A stretch of 64,000 nucleotides of DNA from Pseudomonas putida (GCF_001636055.1 NZ_CP011789.1:1240001-1304000); one strand, 5' to 3'; counted from the stretch's first letter, positions 1 through 10,852 are shown. Notes: a model not told the origin generated them from the letters alone. Numbers and translations are program-made.

Positions 1-746
1 ATGGAGCTTTCATCCACCGCCAGCAGGCTGTTGCCGACGAAGTCGCCACTGTCGTGACCGGCATAGGGCGGGCGGATCACCCGGCCGTGGAGCATGTCGG
101 GCAGGCGCATGTCGTGCACGTAGGTCAGCTCGCCGGTGGCCTTGCCGGGGATGTCTACCCGCGCGGCGCTGCGCCCGACCAGGCGATAGTCCTCGACGGC
201 CTTGAGCGGGGCGTCGTCGGCGATGCGCAATTGCTGGTTTTGCCCGCGCACCAGGTCGGCGAAAGGTAGGCGACGGCCGTCTTCGGCGATCACCGCGCCC
301 TCTTCGATCCGCAACGCATTGGCTGCGCAGCCCAGCTCAAGGGCGGCCTGCTGCAGCAGGAAGCGTCGCGCCGTGGCCGCGGCCTTGCGCAATGGCACGG
401 CGGAAATCTGCAGGGTGGCGCTGGCGATGGTCGCGCCCTGGTTCGGCGCACGCTCTGTGTCGCCGAGCACCATGTGCACCTGGTCCATGCGCAGGTCCAG
501 CTCCTCGGCGACGATTTGCGCCAGCGAGGTGCGGATGCCGGTACCCAGGTCGACGTGGCCATTGAAGGCATAAACCAGGCCGTCGTCGCTGACGGCGATG
601 AACAGTGCCAGTTCGCGGTCCTTGATGACCGGTGTCACGCCCTTTGCGACCGGCCCTGAGGGTGGGGTGATCTCGTCGACGATCAGCAGCACGCCGCTGC
701 TGGCCAGCAATTGCTCGCGTGAAGGCACCTGTTGCGAGTGATTCAT
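1..746 (-). CDS. nicB: Nicotinate dehydrogenase large (molybdopterin) subunit, partial
   Basis: This is the N-terminal part (about 248 codons) of the catalytic subunit that, with NicA, hydroxylates nicotinate to 6-hydroxynicotinate. The frame stays open to the left edge, so the C-terminal part is outside the window; the family has further molybdopterin domains and C-terminal cytochrome c modules. The start at 746 has a GGAG ribosome-binding site and lies 15 bases after nicA, so the two are co-transcribed. The N-terminal stretch GHVDLGTGIRT fits the xanthine-dehydrogenase-family aldehyde-oxidase fold. Assignment to NicB rather than another isoquinoline-oxidoreductase-like enzyme rests on the adjacent nicA, nicR and nicX genes. 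Confidence 0.9.
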   Translation of the reverse strand, partial: MNHSQQVPSREQLLASSGVLLIVDEITPPSGPVAKGVTPVIKDRELALFIAVSDDGLVYAFNGHVDLGTGIRTSLAQIVAEELDLRMDQVHMVLGDTERAPNQGATIASATLQISAVPLRKAAATARRFLLQQAALELGCAANALRIEEGAVIAEDGRRLPFADLVRGQNQQLRIADDAPLKAVEDYRLVGRSAARVDIPGKATGELTYVHDMRLPDMLHGRVIRPPYAGHDSGDFVGNSLLAVDESS

Positions 747-761
747 GAGGTTCTCCGGATC

Positions 762-1229
762 TCAGGCCTGGCGGCCGGCGGCGCGGCGCACCGCGCGCAG
801 GATTTCGACGTGGGTGCCGCAGCGGCAGAGGTTGCCGGACAGTTCGTTGCGGATCTGTTCGTCGGTGGGATTGGGGATACGGTCGAGCAGGGCCTTGGCG
901 GTCATGATCATGCCGTTCATGCAGTAGCCGCACTGGGCCGCCTGTTCGTCGATGAACGCCTGCTGCACCGGGTGCGGCGCGGCCTTGTTACCGAGACCTT
1001 CGAGCGTGGTGACCTCGCGGCCTTCGGCGCCGGCCAGGGGGATCACGCAGGAGCGCGCGGCCACCCCGTCGATGATTACCGTGCAGGCCCCGCACTCGCC
1101 CAGGCCGCAGCCGTACTTGGGGCCGTTCAGGCACAGGTCGTTGCGCAGGATCAGCAGCAGCGGTGTGTCGGCGTCGGCGCTGACATCCACAGGCTGACCG
1201 TTGATCCGTAGGGAGATGGTTGTTTGCAT
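762..1229 (-). CDS. nicA: Nicotinate dehydrogenase small [2Fe-2S] subunit
   Basis: A 155-residue iron-sulfur subunit that passes electrons from the NicB molybdenum site. Two cluster motifs are visible. The plant-ferredoxin-type cluster uses Cys41, Cys46, Cys49 and Cys61. The second uses Cys100, Cys103, Cys135 and Cys137 (CGYC and CRC). Length and spacing are typical of xanthine-dehydrogenase-family small subunits. It is the first gene of a nicAB pair. In P. putida this pair is controlled by the TetR-type repressor NicS, which is not in this window. The 130 bases between this start and the end of nicR should hold the promoter. Confidence 0.93.
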   Translation of the reverse strand: MQTTISLRINGQPVDVSADADTPLLLILRNDLCLNGPKYGCGLGECGACTVIIDGVAARSCVIPLAGAEGREVTTLEGLGNKAAPHPVQQAFIDEQAAQCGYCMNGMIMTAKALLDRIPNPTDEQIRNELSGNLCRCGTHVEILRAVRRAAGRQA

Positions 1230-1289
1230 TGTTGGCTCATCTCTGGGGCGCTACCAAAGAACACAATTGGTGCGCTTTTTCGGTAAGTA

Positions 1290-1310
1290 CTCACTACATG
1301 AAATGGTGAG
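1290..1310. promoter_or_regulatory. Imperfect dyad in the nicAB promoter region
   Basis: CTCAC at 1290-1294 pairs with GTGAG at 1306-1310, and inside it CAT faces ATG. It lies 60-80 bases upstream of nicA. It could be the operator of a TetR-type repressor such as NicS, but the symmetry is imperfect and the protein is not encoded nearby, so this is tentative. Confidence 0.3.
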
Positions 1311-1359
1311 CAAGAAGTAGGCCAGAGATGGCGTTGAGGGGGGAGGAGTGGAGGCGTTG

Positions 1360-1836
1360 CTAGCCGGCCGACTCGTCGCTGTCGATCATCTTGCGCAACA
1401 GGAACAGGATCGCCACCCGCTCCCCGGCATTGAGGCTGCCCATGCTCAGCTCGCTGATCTGTCGTGCGCACGGAATCATCGCGTCGAGCAGCGCCGAGCC
1501 GCTTTCGGTGAGCTCGACGATGACCTTGCGCCGGTCGTCCGGGTCTGGCGACAGTTGCACCAGTTCGCGCGCCTTGAGGCGCTCGACGATGCCACGGATG
1601 GTCGCCTGGTCCACCGCCGTGGCCTTGATCAGCTCGGCCTGGGAACTGGGCCCGTGGTCGCGCAGGGCGCACAGGGTGACGAACTGGATCGAGGTGAGCT
1701 GTGGGTCGCACGCCTGCTGCTGGAAGATCGCCGTATGCCGCTGGTACGCCTTGCGCAGCAGGTGGCCGATCTGTTCGGTGACGTCATAGGGCGTGGTGTC
1801 GAGCGGAGTGGCAACGGGGGCGGTTTTCTTCGGCAT
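1360..1836 (-). CDS. nicR: MarR-family repressor of nicotinate degradation
   Basis: A 158-residue MarR-type winged-helix protein. The DNA-binding wing is recognisable by the DPDDRRKV segment in the middle of the protein. In P. putida NicR represses the nicX and nicC promoters and is released by 6-hydroxynicotinate. The gene follows nicX on the same strand after 68 bases and precedes nicA, the KT2440 order. The start at 1836 matches family length, but no clear Shine-Dalgarno sequence precedes it. A TATACT hexamer at 1895-1900 (minus strand) could be a weak internal promoter. Longer in-frame starts would overlap nicX and are less likely. Confidence 0.88.
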   Translation of the reverse strand: MPKKTAPVATPLDTTPYDVTEQIGHLLRKAYQRHTAIFQQQACDPQLTSIQFVTLCALRDHGPSSQAELIKATAVDQATIRGIVERLKARELVQLSPDPDDRRKVIVELTESGSALLDAMIPCARQISELSMGSLNAGERVAILFLLRKMIDSDESAG

Positions 1837-1904
1837 GTGATGGCTTGGGCTGTGTGGGTTGGCTGGCCGGCCCCCGAAAGCGGAGCGCCGGGCCAGTATA
1901 ACCC

Positions 1905-2957
1905 CTATCGGGCCTTGGACTCCTCGGGCGCGACCACCTCGCCGGCCAGCACCACGGCCTGGTCGTCCAGGTAGATATCGCAGTTGCGCAGCGGGATATC
2001 CAGGTGGCACGGGGTCTTGCGCTTGCCGCCGACCTCGGTGTTTGGGCCGGTGGAGAACAGGAAGTTGCCGTAGAAGGCGCGTGCGTCCATGCACATGCCG
2101 TCGTTGCGGTCGTGCAGGCCCATGGCGGTCCATTGCGCGCGGGGTTGCAGGCCCCAGCCGATGTGGGAGATGCCGTACACCTCGGGGTCGTTGAAGTACT
2201 TCATGTAGTCACGCAGGTATTCGGCTTCGAAGCCGCCGTGGATACCGGTGATGAAGCCTTTCTCGATCTCCAGGGTGATGCGCTCGCGGCAGTAGTTCTT
2301 GAACGGCAGGATGATGTCGCCGACATCCAGTACCAGCGTGCCTTCGGCGCTGTCCTCGTTCGGCCAGGTGAACAGGAAGCCACTGGGCCAGTGGTCCCAG
2401 CGCCCCGGCTCGTCGGCGTAGCCGTATTCGGTGACCGCCGGATACTGGCCGAGCGGGGCGTGGAAGTCGCTGCCGGCCTTGGAACGCACATGCATGCTGC
2501 GCGCTTGCTTGAGCAGGGTCTCGGCGGCCAGCACGCGACGCTTGTCGTCCTCGGTGGGCAGCATGCGCGCCAGTACTTCCGGGGGTTCGACCGCCAGCAG
2601 GATGCGCGTGCCGGTCTTGAGGATCTGCTCCTGCTCGGGAGAGTGCAGCAGCATCATGGTGTCGACGATCAGGTCGGCCGCTTCCAGCGCCCGCTGGGCG
2701 GCGATGTTGCCGGTCAGCGCGGTGTCGCCGCAGTAAGCGGTCATGTCGTTGCCCATCGCCGTGGGGTGGTTGAACGACGGCAACTCCACCGCATAGACCT
2801 TGGCCTTCAGGCGCTGCGCTGCCTCCATCGCGGCGTTGACCGTGCGCGGGTCGGAGTAGTGGCTCTTGAGCACGGCGACGCTCTGGGTTTCGTCAACCCG
2901 AGACAGTTTCAGCACGTGTTCGAACATCTGGGTCAGCTCTGCATTGCTCACCGGCAT
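1905..2957 (-). CDS. nicX: 2,5-dihydroxypyridine 5,6-dioxygenase
   Basis: A 350-residue non-haem Fe(II) extradiol-type dioxygenase that opens the 2,5-dihydroxypyridine ring to N-formylmaleamate. The three metal ligands known from P. putida NicX fall at exactly the expected positions: His265 (SHIGWG), His318 and Asp320 (CHLD). An AGGAGA ribosome-binding site precedes the start. It is transcribed divergently from nicC across 329 bases that contain the control sites, and is followed by nicR. Confidence 0.95.
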   Translation of the reverse strand: MPVSNAELTQMFEHVLKLSRVDETQSVAVLKSHYSDPRTVNAAMEAAQRLKAKVYAVELPSFNHPTAMGNDMTAYCGDTALTGNIAAQRALEAADLIVDTMMLLHSPEQEQILKTGTRILLAVEPPEVLARMLPTEDDKRRVLAAETLLKQARSMHVRSKAGSDFHAPLGQYPAVTEYGYADEPGRWDHWPSGFLFTWPNEDSAEGTLVLDVGDIILPFKNYCRERITLEIEKGFITGIHGGFEAEYLRDYMKYFNDPEVYGISHIGWGLQPRAQWTAMGLHDRNDGMCMDARAFYGNFLFSTGPNTEVGGKRKTPCHLDIPLRNCDIYLDDQAVVLAGEVVAPEESKAR

Positions 2958-3035
2958 GGGGGGTCTCCTGGTCAGGACTCAAGGGTCGAGCGGCTGCACC
3001 ACGGCAGTGCCTGGCGCGTCATCTCGGTGCAAAAC

Positions 3036-3055
3036 AATAGTGTGTACACCATATT
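3036..3055. promoter_or_regulatory. Candidate NicR operator at the nicX promoter
   Basis: AATAGTGTGTACACCATATT is an imperfect palindrome centred on GTGTACAC, about 80 bases upstream of nicX. It overlaps a TATTGT hexamer on the minus strand that could be the -10 element. Its GTACAC core resembles that of the dyad at 3214-3231, as expected if one MarR-type protein binds both. The rest of the 2958-3286 gap is AT-rich and shows no gene. Confidence 0.5.
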
Positions 3056-3213
3056 TGCTCAGATGAAAGCGCATCCCGTCGATTAGCGCAAGCGTTGCGT
3101 TCAAACGTTACCTATTCACACATATTCCAATGTTTGCGGTAACAATAGCCGCGTTATCGCCATTTATCACGGTCCTTGAAAATATTTCGCACTGCCTCTT
3201 CCAATTAAAAAAA

Positions 3214-3231
3214 TAGAGCGTATACACTCTA
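3214..3231. promoter_or_regulatory. Candidate NicR operator at the nicC promoter
   Basis: TAGAGCGTATACACTCTA is an 18-base palindrome with one mismatched pair, centred on GTATAC, 56 bases before nicC. It lies just downstream of an A-rich run (3206-3213). Its core overlaps the sequence expected to be the -10 box, which suits a repressor operator. Assignment to NicR is inference from position. Confidence 0.55.
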
Positions 3232-3232
3232 A

Positions 3233-5238
<2,006 letters not shown>

Positions 5239-5251
5239 AGGAGCACGAGAC

Positions 5252-6004
5252 ATGACCAAGCTGTATCGCATCGGCCAGATCGTGCCGAGTTCGAACACCA
5301 CCATGGAAACCGAGATCCCGGCGATGCTCACCGCGCGCCAGGCGATCCGCCCGGAGCGCTTCACCTTCCACTCCAGCCGCATGCGCATGAAGCAGGTGAA
5401 GAAGGAAGAGCTGGCGGCGATGGATGCCGAGTCCGACCGCTGCGCGGTGGAGTTGTCCGACGCCAAGGTCGACGTGCTGGGCTACGCGTGCCTGGTGGCG
5501 ATCATGGCCATGGGGCTGGGCTATCACCGCCAGTCGGAGAAACGCTTGCAGAAAGCCACCGCCGACAACGACGCGCTGGCGCCGGTGATCACCAGTGCAG
5601 GTGCCTTGGTCGAGGCGCTGCACGTCATGAAGGCCAAGCGCATCGCCATCGTCGCGCCCTACATGAAGCCGCTGACCGAGCTGGTGGTGAACTACATCCG
5701 TGAGGAGGGCTTCGAGGTTCAGGATTGGCGTGCGCTGGAGATCCCCGACAACCTCGCCGTGGCGCGCCATGACCCGGCCAACCTGCCGGGCATCGTCGCC
5801 GGCATGAACCTGGAAGGCGTCGATGTGGTGGTGCTGTCGGCCTGCGTGCAGATGCAGTCGCTACCCGCCGTGGCCAAGGTCGAGGCACAGACCGGCAAGC
5901 CGGTGGTCACCGCGGCCATCGCCACCACCTACGCCATGCTCAAGGCACTGGACCTGGAGCCTGTGGTTCCGGGCGCTGGTGCCCTGCTGTCGGGCGCCTA
6001 CTGA
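5252..6004 (+). CDS. nicE: Maleate cis-trans isomerase
   Basis: A 250-residue Asp/Glu-racemase superfamily enzyme converting maleate to fumarate, the last step of the pathway. The two catalytic cysteines are seen at Cys80 (LGYACL) and Cys198 (LSACVQ); their 118-residue spacing is that of known maleate isomerases. The start at 5252 follows an AAGGAG site; a longer in-frame start inside nicD lacks one and is rejected. Confidence 0.95.
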   Translation: MTKLYRIGQIVPSSNTTMETEIPAMLTARQAIRPERFTFHSSRMRMKQVKKEELAAMDAESDRCAVELSDAKVDVLGYACLVAIMAMGLGYHRQSEKRLQKATADNDALAPVITSAGALVEALHVMKAKRIAIVAPYMKPLTELVVNYIREEGFEVQDWRALEIPDNLAVARHDPANLPGIVAGMNLEGVDVVVLSACVQMQSLPAVAKVEAQTGKPVVTAAIATTYAMLKALDLEPVVPGAGALLSGAY

Positions 6005-6018
6005 AACGGGAGACGGAC

Positions 6019-6660
6019 ATGAGCGACGCACAGAGCGCCCGTGACAACTACCAGGGCGTGTGGGGCCAGCGCATCGGCTTCGGCCGCAAGGCGGCCCTGC
6101 TGATGATCGACTTCATGCAGGGCTACACCACCCCCGGTGCGCCGCTCTACGCCCCCGGCGTGGTGTCGGCCGTCGAGCAGGCCAGCGGCCTGCTGGCGCT
6201 GGCGCGTGACTCCGGTACTCTGGTGGTCCACACCAATATCCGCTACCAGCCCCCGCACTTTGCCGATGGTGGCGTGTGGGTGCGCAAGGCGCCGGTGATG
6301 AAGGACATGGTCGAGGGCAATCCACTGGCCGCGTTCTGCGAGGCGGTGATGCCACTGGCGCAGGAAGTGGTGCTGAGCAAGCAGTATGCGAGCGCCTTTT
6401 TCGGCACCAGCCTTGCACCGCTGCTGCATGCGCAAGGGGTCGACACCGTGGTGCTGGCCGGTTGCTCCACCAGCGGCTGTATCCGCGCCAGTGCGGTGGA
6501 TGCGCTGCAGCACGGGTTCCGGACCATCGTGGTGCGCGAATGCGTCGGCGATCGCCATGAGGATCCGCACGAAGCGAACCTGTTCGACATCGACAGCAAG
6601 TACGGCGATGTCGTCAGCCGCCAGGAGGCGATGGAGCAACTCAAGCGCCTGGCCGACTGA
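6019..6660 (+). CDS. nicF: Maleamate amidohydrolase
   Basis: A 213-residue isochorismatase-like cysteine hydrolase that converts maleamate to maleate and ammonia. The triad of this fold is visible: Asp31 (MIDFM), Lys121 (LSKQY) and Cys154 in TSGCIRASA. It begins 14 bases after nicE with a GGGAG-type site. Its product is the substrate of NicE, so the two adjacent genes complete the route to fumarate. Confidence 0.95.
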   Translation: MSDAQSARDNYQGVWGQRIGFGRKAALLMIDFMQGYTTPGAPLYAPGVVSAVEQASGLLALARDSGTLVVHTNIRYQPPHFADGGVWVRKAPVMKDMVEGNPLAAFCEAVMPLAQEVVLSKQYASAFFGTSLAPLLHAQGVDTVVLAGCSTSGCIRASAVDALQHGFRTIVVRECVGDRHEDPHEANLFDIDSKYGDVVSRQEAMEQLKRLAD

Positions 6661-6718
6661 ACCGGGCGCCTTGTACCCATAACAATCGAGGAACGGTGCA
6701 GGAACGCCCGCTCCATCG

Positions 6719-6737
6719 CCGTCCGCTGTGCGGACGG
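6719..6737. repeat. Perfect hairpin between nicF and nicT
   Basis: CCGTCCGC and GCGGACGG form an 8-base-pair stem around a TGT loop. It lacks a T-run, so it is not a standard intrinsic terminator. In this 206-base gap it could shield the catabolic part of the mRNA or partly separate the transport genes. Confidence 0.5.
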
Positions 6738-6830
6738 TCGCCCCGCAGGAGCACTCGGGGTCTTGTGACGCTGCCCTGGACAGCCGCCTGTAGTGTGCGG
6801 CGCTCTTGGAGCGTCGAAAACTGCTGGCCT

Positions 6831-6838
6831 AAAAACAA
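6831..6838 (+). promoter_or_regulatory. Candidate Hfq/Crc CA motif before nicT
   Basis: AAAAACAA fits the AANAANAA catabolite-repression motif. It lies 28 bases upstream of the nicT start, near its AGGAGA ribosome-binding site, where Hfq-Crc would block translation. Short A-rich matches are common, so this is only a candidate. Confidence 0.35.
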
Positions 6839-6866
6839 CCACAAAGTCGCCGCCAGGAGACAAGAA

Positions 6867-8180
6867 ATGCCAATTGCGAATGCAACCGCGGTTCACAGTG
6901 CAACCGACCAGGGCACACAAGCGCTCTACCGCAAGATCACATGGAGGCTGATTCCCTTCCTGTGCTTCTGCTATCTCGCGGCCTATCTGGACCGCATCAA
7001 CGTCGGCTTCGCCAAGCTGCAGATGCTCGAAGACCTGCAGTTCAGTACCGCAGCCTACGGCCTGGGGGCCGGGCTGTTCTTCGTCGGCTACATCATCTTC
7101 GAGGTGCCGAGCAACCTGATCCTGGAGCGCGTCGGTGCCAAGCTCTGGATTGCCCGGATCATGATCACCTGGGGCCTGCTGTCGGCCTGCACCATGTTCG
7201 TGTCCACCACCACCCAGTTCTATATCCTGCGTTTTCTGCTCGGGGCCGCCGAGGCGGGCTTCCTCCCGGGCGTGCTGTACTACCTGACCATGTGGTATCC
7301 GACCTACCGGCGTGGGCGCATCATCGCGCTGTTCATGATCGGCTTGCCGCTGTCGAGCGTGATCGGTGGTCCGATCTCTGGCTGGATCATGGGGCACTTC
7401 GACCAGGTCCACGGCCTGCATGGCTGGCAGTGGCTGTTCCTGCTCGAGGCGATCCCCAGCGTGCTGCTCGGTATCCTGACCTTCTGGGCCCTGCCGAACA
7501 ATTTCCACCAGGCCAAATGGCTGTCCGACGATGACAAGGCGCAACTGGCCAGCGACCTGGCTGCGGACGATGCCGAGGGCAAGGGCAGCAAGCACAGCTT
7601 CCGCGATGGCTTCTTCAACCTGAAGGTATGGATGCTCGGCGGCATCGATTTCTCGATCCTGCTCAGTGCCTATGCCATGGGGTTCTGGATGCCGACCTTC
7701 ATCCGCGATGCAGGCGTCAGCGACACCTTCCACATCGGCTTGCTCACTGCGATTCCGAGCCTGGCCGCGCTACTCGGCATGCTGATGATCGGCGCCAGTT
7801 CCGACCGTCATCGCGAGCGTCGCTGGCACATCATCGTGCCGTTCATCATCGGCGCCATCGCCATGGCCAGCAGCACTCTGTTCAGCCAGAACCTGGTGAT
7901 GACCGTGGCGCTGTTCGCCATCGCCTCGGCGGCGATCATCGGTGCGGTGCCGGTGTTCTTCAGCCTGCCGGCGACCTTCCTCAAGGGTACCGCCGCGGCC
8001 ACCGGTTTCGCACTTGCTTGCTCGCTGGCCAATATCGCGGGCCTGGTGAGCAACTCGCTGATGGGCATCGTGACCGATCTCACCGGCACCTCCCATGCGG
8101 CATTGTGGGTGTTCGCCGGCTGCCTGATCCTGAGCTGCTTCCTGGTGATCGCGCTGCCCGCGAAGCTGGTCAACCGCTAG
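6867..8180 (+). CDS. nicT: Nicotinate-pathway MFS transporter
   Basis: A 437-residue major facilitator of the anion:cation symporter type (ACS family), with about 12 hydrophobic segments. The DRINVGFAKLQM motif after helix 1 is typical of this family. In the nic cluster it is assigned to uptake of nicotinate or a pathway intermediate. The start at 6867 has an AGGAGA site 8 bases upstream; the longer frame from 6696 begins in the intergenic hairpin region and is not supported. Confidence 0.9.
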   Translation: MPIANATAVHSATDQGTQALYRKITWRLIPFLCFCYLAAYLDRINVGFAKLQMLEDLQFSTAAYGLGAGLFFVGYIIFEVPSNLILERVGAKLWIARIMITWGLLSACTMFVSTTTQFYILRFLLGAAEAGFLPGVLYYLTMWYPTYRRGRIIALFMIGLPLSSVIGGPISGWIMGHFDQVHGLHGWQWLFLLEAIPSVLLGILTFWALPNNFHQAKWLSDDDKAQLASDLAADDAEGKGSKHSFRDGFFNLKVWMLGGIDFSILLSAYAMGFWMPTFIRDAGVSDTFHIGLLTAIPSLAALLGMLMIGASSDRHRERRWHIIVPFIIGAIAMASSTLFSQNLVMTVALFAIASAAIIGAVPVFFSLPATFLKGTAAATGFALACSLANIAGLVSNSLMGIVTDLTGTSHAALWVFAGCLILSCFLVIALPAKLVNR

Positions 8181-8209
8181 CGGTCGACCGCTTCTCGCAA
8201 CGGTAGCCC

Positions 8210-8228
8210 GGCGGGCCCGGCGCCCGCC
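8210..8228. repeat. GC-rich hairpin between nicT and nicP
   Basis: GGCGGGC and GCCCGCC form a 7-base-pair stem around a five-base loop, 30 bases after the nicT stop. No T-run follows. It may stabilise the upstream mRNA end. Confidence 0.4.
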
Positions 8229-8315
8229 TGATCCCTTCATCACGCCATCCCCACGTCGGCGGCCTTTGGGCTGCCGCGGTGGATCGCTGTTGCCCGAATC
8301 CAGGAGTCGCTCCCC

Positions 8316-9608
8316 ATGCACGTACAGATTTCCCAACGTTTTTCATCGGCCACCCGACTGGCCGGTGGCTGCGTCGCCGCAGCGCTGTGCCTCGATGCCT
8401 CTGCCGAAGACAGCGGTTTCATCGAAGGCGCCCGCGCCACCTTGCAGGCGCGCAATTACTTCTTCAGCCGCGACTATGCGGATATCAAGGGTGCCAGCAC
8501 CCAGTCCCGTACCCAGGAGTGGGCGCAGGGGTTCATCCTCAATGCCAGCTCCGGTTATACACAGGGGACGGTGGGTGTCGGCCTCGATGTGACCGGGCTG
8601 CTTGGCTTCAAGCTCGACAGCAGTCCGGAGCATTCGAAGTCGGGCCTGCTGCCGAGCCTTGCCAGCGGCAAGTCGGCGGACGAGTACAGCCGCCTGGGTG
8701 CGGCGATCAAGTTCAAGGTGTCGCAGACCGAGCTCAAGGTCGGTGAGCTGATGCCCAACCTGCCAGTGCTGTTGTTCAGCGACTTGCGCCTGCTGCCGCC
8801 AACGTATCAGGGTGCGATGCTCGAGTCCCGCGAGATCGCCGGGTTGACCTTGAACGCCGGCCAGTTCCGCTCCACCAGCCTGCGCGACTCGTCCAACAGC
8901 CAGAAGATGTACGCGCTGGTCAACGACCCGATCAACCCGTCGAGGCTGGCGCGCTTCACCAGCGACCGCTTCAACTACGTCGGCGCCGACTATGCCTTCA
9001 ACGACAACCGCACCAGCGTCGGGGTGTGGCAGGCGCAACTGGAGGATATCTACCAGCAGCGCTTCTACAGCTTCAAGCACGCCGAGCCGGTGGGTGACTG
9101 GACGCTGGGCGTCAATGCCGGGTACTTCGATGCCCGCGAGGACGGTCGCAAGATTGCCGGTGACTACGACAACCATGCCTTGTTCAGCCTGTTCTCGGCC
9201 AAGACTGGCGGGCATACCTTCTATGTGGGCTACCAGCAGATCGGCGGCAAGGATGGCTTCATCCAGGTCGGGGCCAACACCAACCCGATGGGCAACACGC
9301 TGCCAACCTACGAGTTCTCGGCGCCGGGGGAACGTTCCTGGCAGGTGCGCCATGACTACAACTTCGTGGCCCTGGGCATTCCCGGCCTGACCTCGACTCT
9401 GCGCTATGTGAAGGGCGGGGATGTGGACACCGGGCTTGGCTTCGAAGGGCGTGACCGGGAGCGCGATCTGGACCTGGCGTATGTGGTGCAGAGCGGGCCG
9501 CTGGCCGGGCTGGGAGTGCGGGTTCGCAATGTCATGGCGCGGTCCAACTACCGGACCGATATCGATGAGAACCGGTTGATCCTGAGCTATACGGTGAAGT
9601 TGTTCTGA
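8316..9608 (+). CDS. nicP: OprD-family outer-membrane porin of the nic cluster
   Basis: A 430-residue OprD-type porin. The N-terminus carries a signal peptide ending near LDASA, followed by [20 protein letters not shown], a stretch typical of OprD barrels. The last residue is phenylalanine (YTVKLF), as required for barrel assembly by BAM. AGGAG precedes the ATG. Its place at the end of nicCDEFTP points to passage of nicotinate or related pyridines across the outer membrane. Confidence 0.88.
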   Translation: MHVQISQRFSSATRLAGGCVAAALCLDASAEDSGFIEGARATLQARNYFFSRDYADIKGASTQSRTQEWAQGFILNASSGYTQGTVGVGLDVTGLLGFKLDSSPEHSKSGLLPSLASGKSADEYSRLGAAIKFKVSQTELKVGELMPNLPVLLFSDLRLLPPTYQGAMLESREIAGLTLNAGQFRSTSLRDSSNSQKMYALVNDPINPSRLARFTSDRFNYVGADYAFNDNRTSVGVWQAQLEDIYQQRFYSFKHAEPVGDWTLGVNAGYFDAREDGRKIAGDYDNHALFSLFSAKTGGHTFYVGYQQIGGKDGFIQVGANTNPMGNTLPTYEFSAPGERSWQVRHDYNFVALGIPGLTSTLRYVKGGDVDTGLGFEGRDRERDLDLAYVVQSGPLAGLGVRVRNVMARSNYRTDIDENRLILSYTVKLF

Positions 9609-9684
9609 TCGGGGTGTGCTGAGTCAGTACCGGCCTTTTCGCGGGCAAGTCGCAACGGAGAACCGCTCGCCCTGTGGGGGCGAG

Positions 9685-9947
9685 GGTTCGGCGCCCCGAC
9701 TTGTCCCGCGAGGCAGACGACGCGCTGCATGGCACCGGCTACGCCGGTGATCGCGGGACAAGCCCGCTCCCACAGGGATTGGGCTGGTCTTTAGATTTTG
9801 AGCAAGACCGTTGCTCCTACAAGAGCTCCGCAACTTTCTGAATACTGCGGTGTTAGTTGTGGGAGCGGGCTTGTCCCGCGATCACCGGCGTAGCCGGTGC
9901 CATGCAGCGCGTTATCTTGTTCGCGGGACAAGTCGGGGCGCCGAACC
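9685..9947. repeat. Long inverted pair of REP-type elements
   Basis: Arms 9685-9774 and 9858-9947 are each 90 bases and mirror one another: 27 bases match perfectly, 9 differ, then 54 match perfectly. An 83-base centre separates them. Each arm contains the P. putida-type REP core (GGGAGCGGGCTTGTCCCGCG) and a smaller CACCGGC/GCCGGTG dyad. The pair fills most of the gap between nicP and the convergent LysR gene. Related copies occur at 26001-26130 and, decayed, at 15551-15631. Confidence 0.85.
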
Positions 9948-9964
9948 GCCGCTCCCAGGCTAAC

Positions 9965-10852
9965 TCACTCCTCAAGCCCAAGCCGCTCGACCAGCGCCGC
10001 CGCATACCCCGGCAACCCGGTAAAATCCCGGGCGCACAGCTGCAGCCGACGATTGGCCCAGTCTTCCTCCAGCGCCACCCAGCGCAAGGGCAGCACCCCC
10101 TCCCAGCGTCTCACCGAGGCCAACGGCACCACGCCGACCCCGGCACCCCCGGCCACCATGCGGATCACCCCGTCAAAACCCTCGGCCCGCACTCGCACCT
10201 GCATCCGCCGCCCAAGGCGTAGCGCTTGTTCTTCCAGGTGCAAGGCGAGGGCGCTGTCTGCTGCCAATCCCACATGACCGTGTACCAGGCTGTCGACGAA
10301 CCGCGGCGACGGCTCTGCCGCCAGCGGATGGGCCAGGGGCATGATCAGCACCAGCGGGTCCTGCCGAAATGGCCGCACCTGCAAGTGCTCGCTCGGTGCC
10401 GCCGTGGAAATGATGCCCAGGTCCGCAGTCCCCTGGGTGATCGCCTGTACGATGCGCAGGCTCGGTTGCTCCTGCACGTCAACGCTGACGCCGGGAAACG
10501 CCACCAGGTATGCAGCCAGCAACTCCGGCAGATATTCGGTCAGCGCCGCGGTATTGCACAGCAGGCGCACCTGCCCCTGTTGGCCTTGGGCATATTGGCC
10601 AAGGTCGTACTGCAACCGCTCGACCTGCTGGGCGATCAGCCGCGCATGCTGCAACAGCGCCTGGCCCGCAGGTGTTGGCTGCACCCCTCGCCGGTTGCGT
10701 TCGAGCAGGGCAATGCCCAGCGAGGTTTCCATGGCGCGGATGCGCGCACTGGCCGCAGGCAGCGAAAGGTGGCTGCGGCGGGCGCCGGCGGTGATGTTGC
10801 CGCATTCGAGCGTGTGGCGGAAAAGGCTGAGGTCGGTCAGGTCGAAATGCAT
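9965..10852 (-). CDS. LysR-family transcriptional regulator
   Basis: A 295-residue LysR regulator. The winged helix-turn-helix is at residues 6-60 (FRHTLECGNITAGARRSHLS) and is followed by the substrate-binding domain. The start at 10852 follows an AGAGG site; the TTG at 10870 adds six residues and is less likely. It is divergent from the TSUP permease gene with 77 bases between, the usual layout for a LysR protein and its target, so it probably controls that permease. The ligand is unknown. Confidence 0.85.
   Translation of the reverse strand: MHFDLTDLSLFRHTLECGNITAGARRSHLSLPAASARIRAMETSLGIALLERNRRGVQPTPAGQALLQHARLIAQQVERLQYDLGQYAQGQQGQVRLLCNTAALTEYLPELLAAYLVAFPGVSVDVQEQPSLRIVQAITQGTADLGIISTAAPSEHLQVRPFRQDPLVLIMPLAHPLAAEPSPRFVDSLVHGHVGLAADSALALHLEEQALRLGRRMQVRVRAEGFDGVIRMVAGGAGVGVVPLASVRRWEGVLPLRWVALEEDWANRRLQLCARDFTGLPGYAAALVERLGLEE

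Noticed and set aside
9609..9964. Mobile-element insertion (IS) at the nicP boundary
   Set aside because: The inverted repeats contain no transposase frame and belong to the REP family, so this is a repeat pair rather than an insertion sequence.
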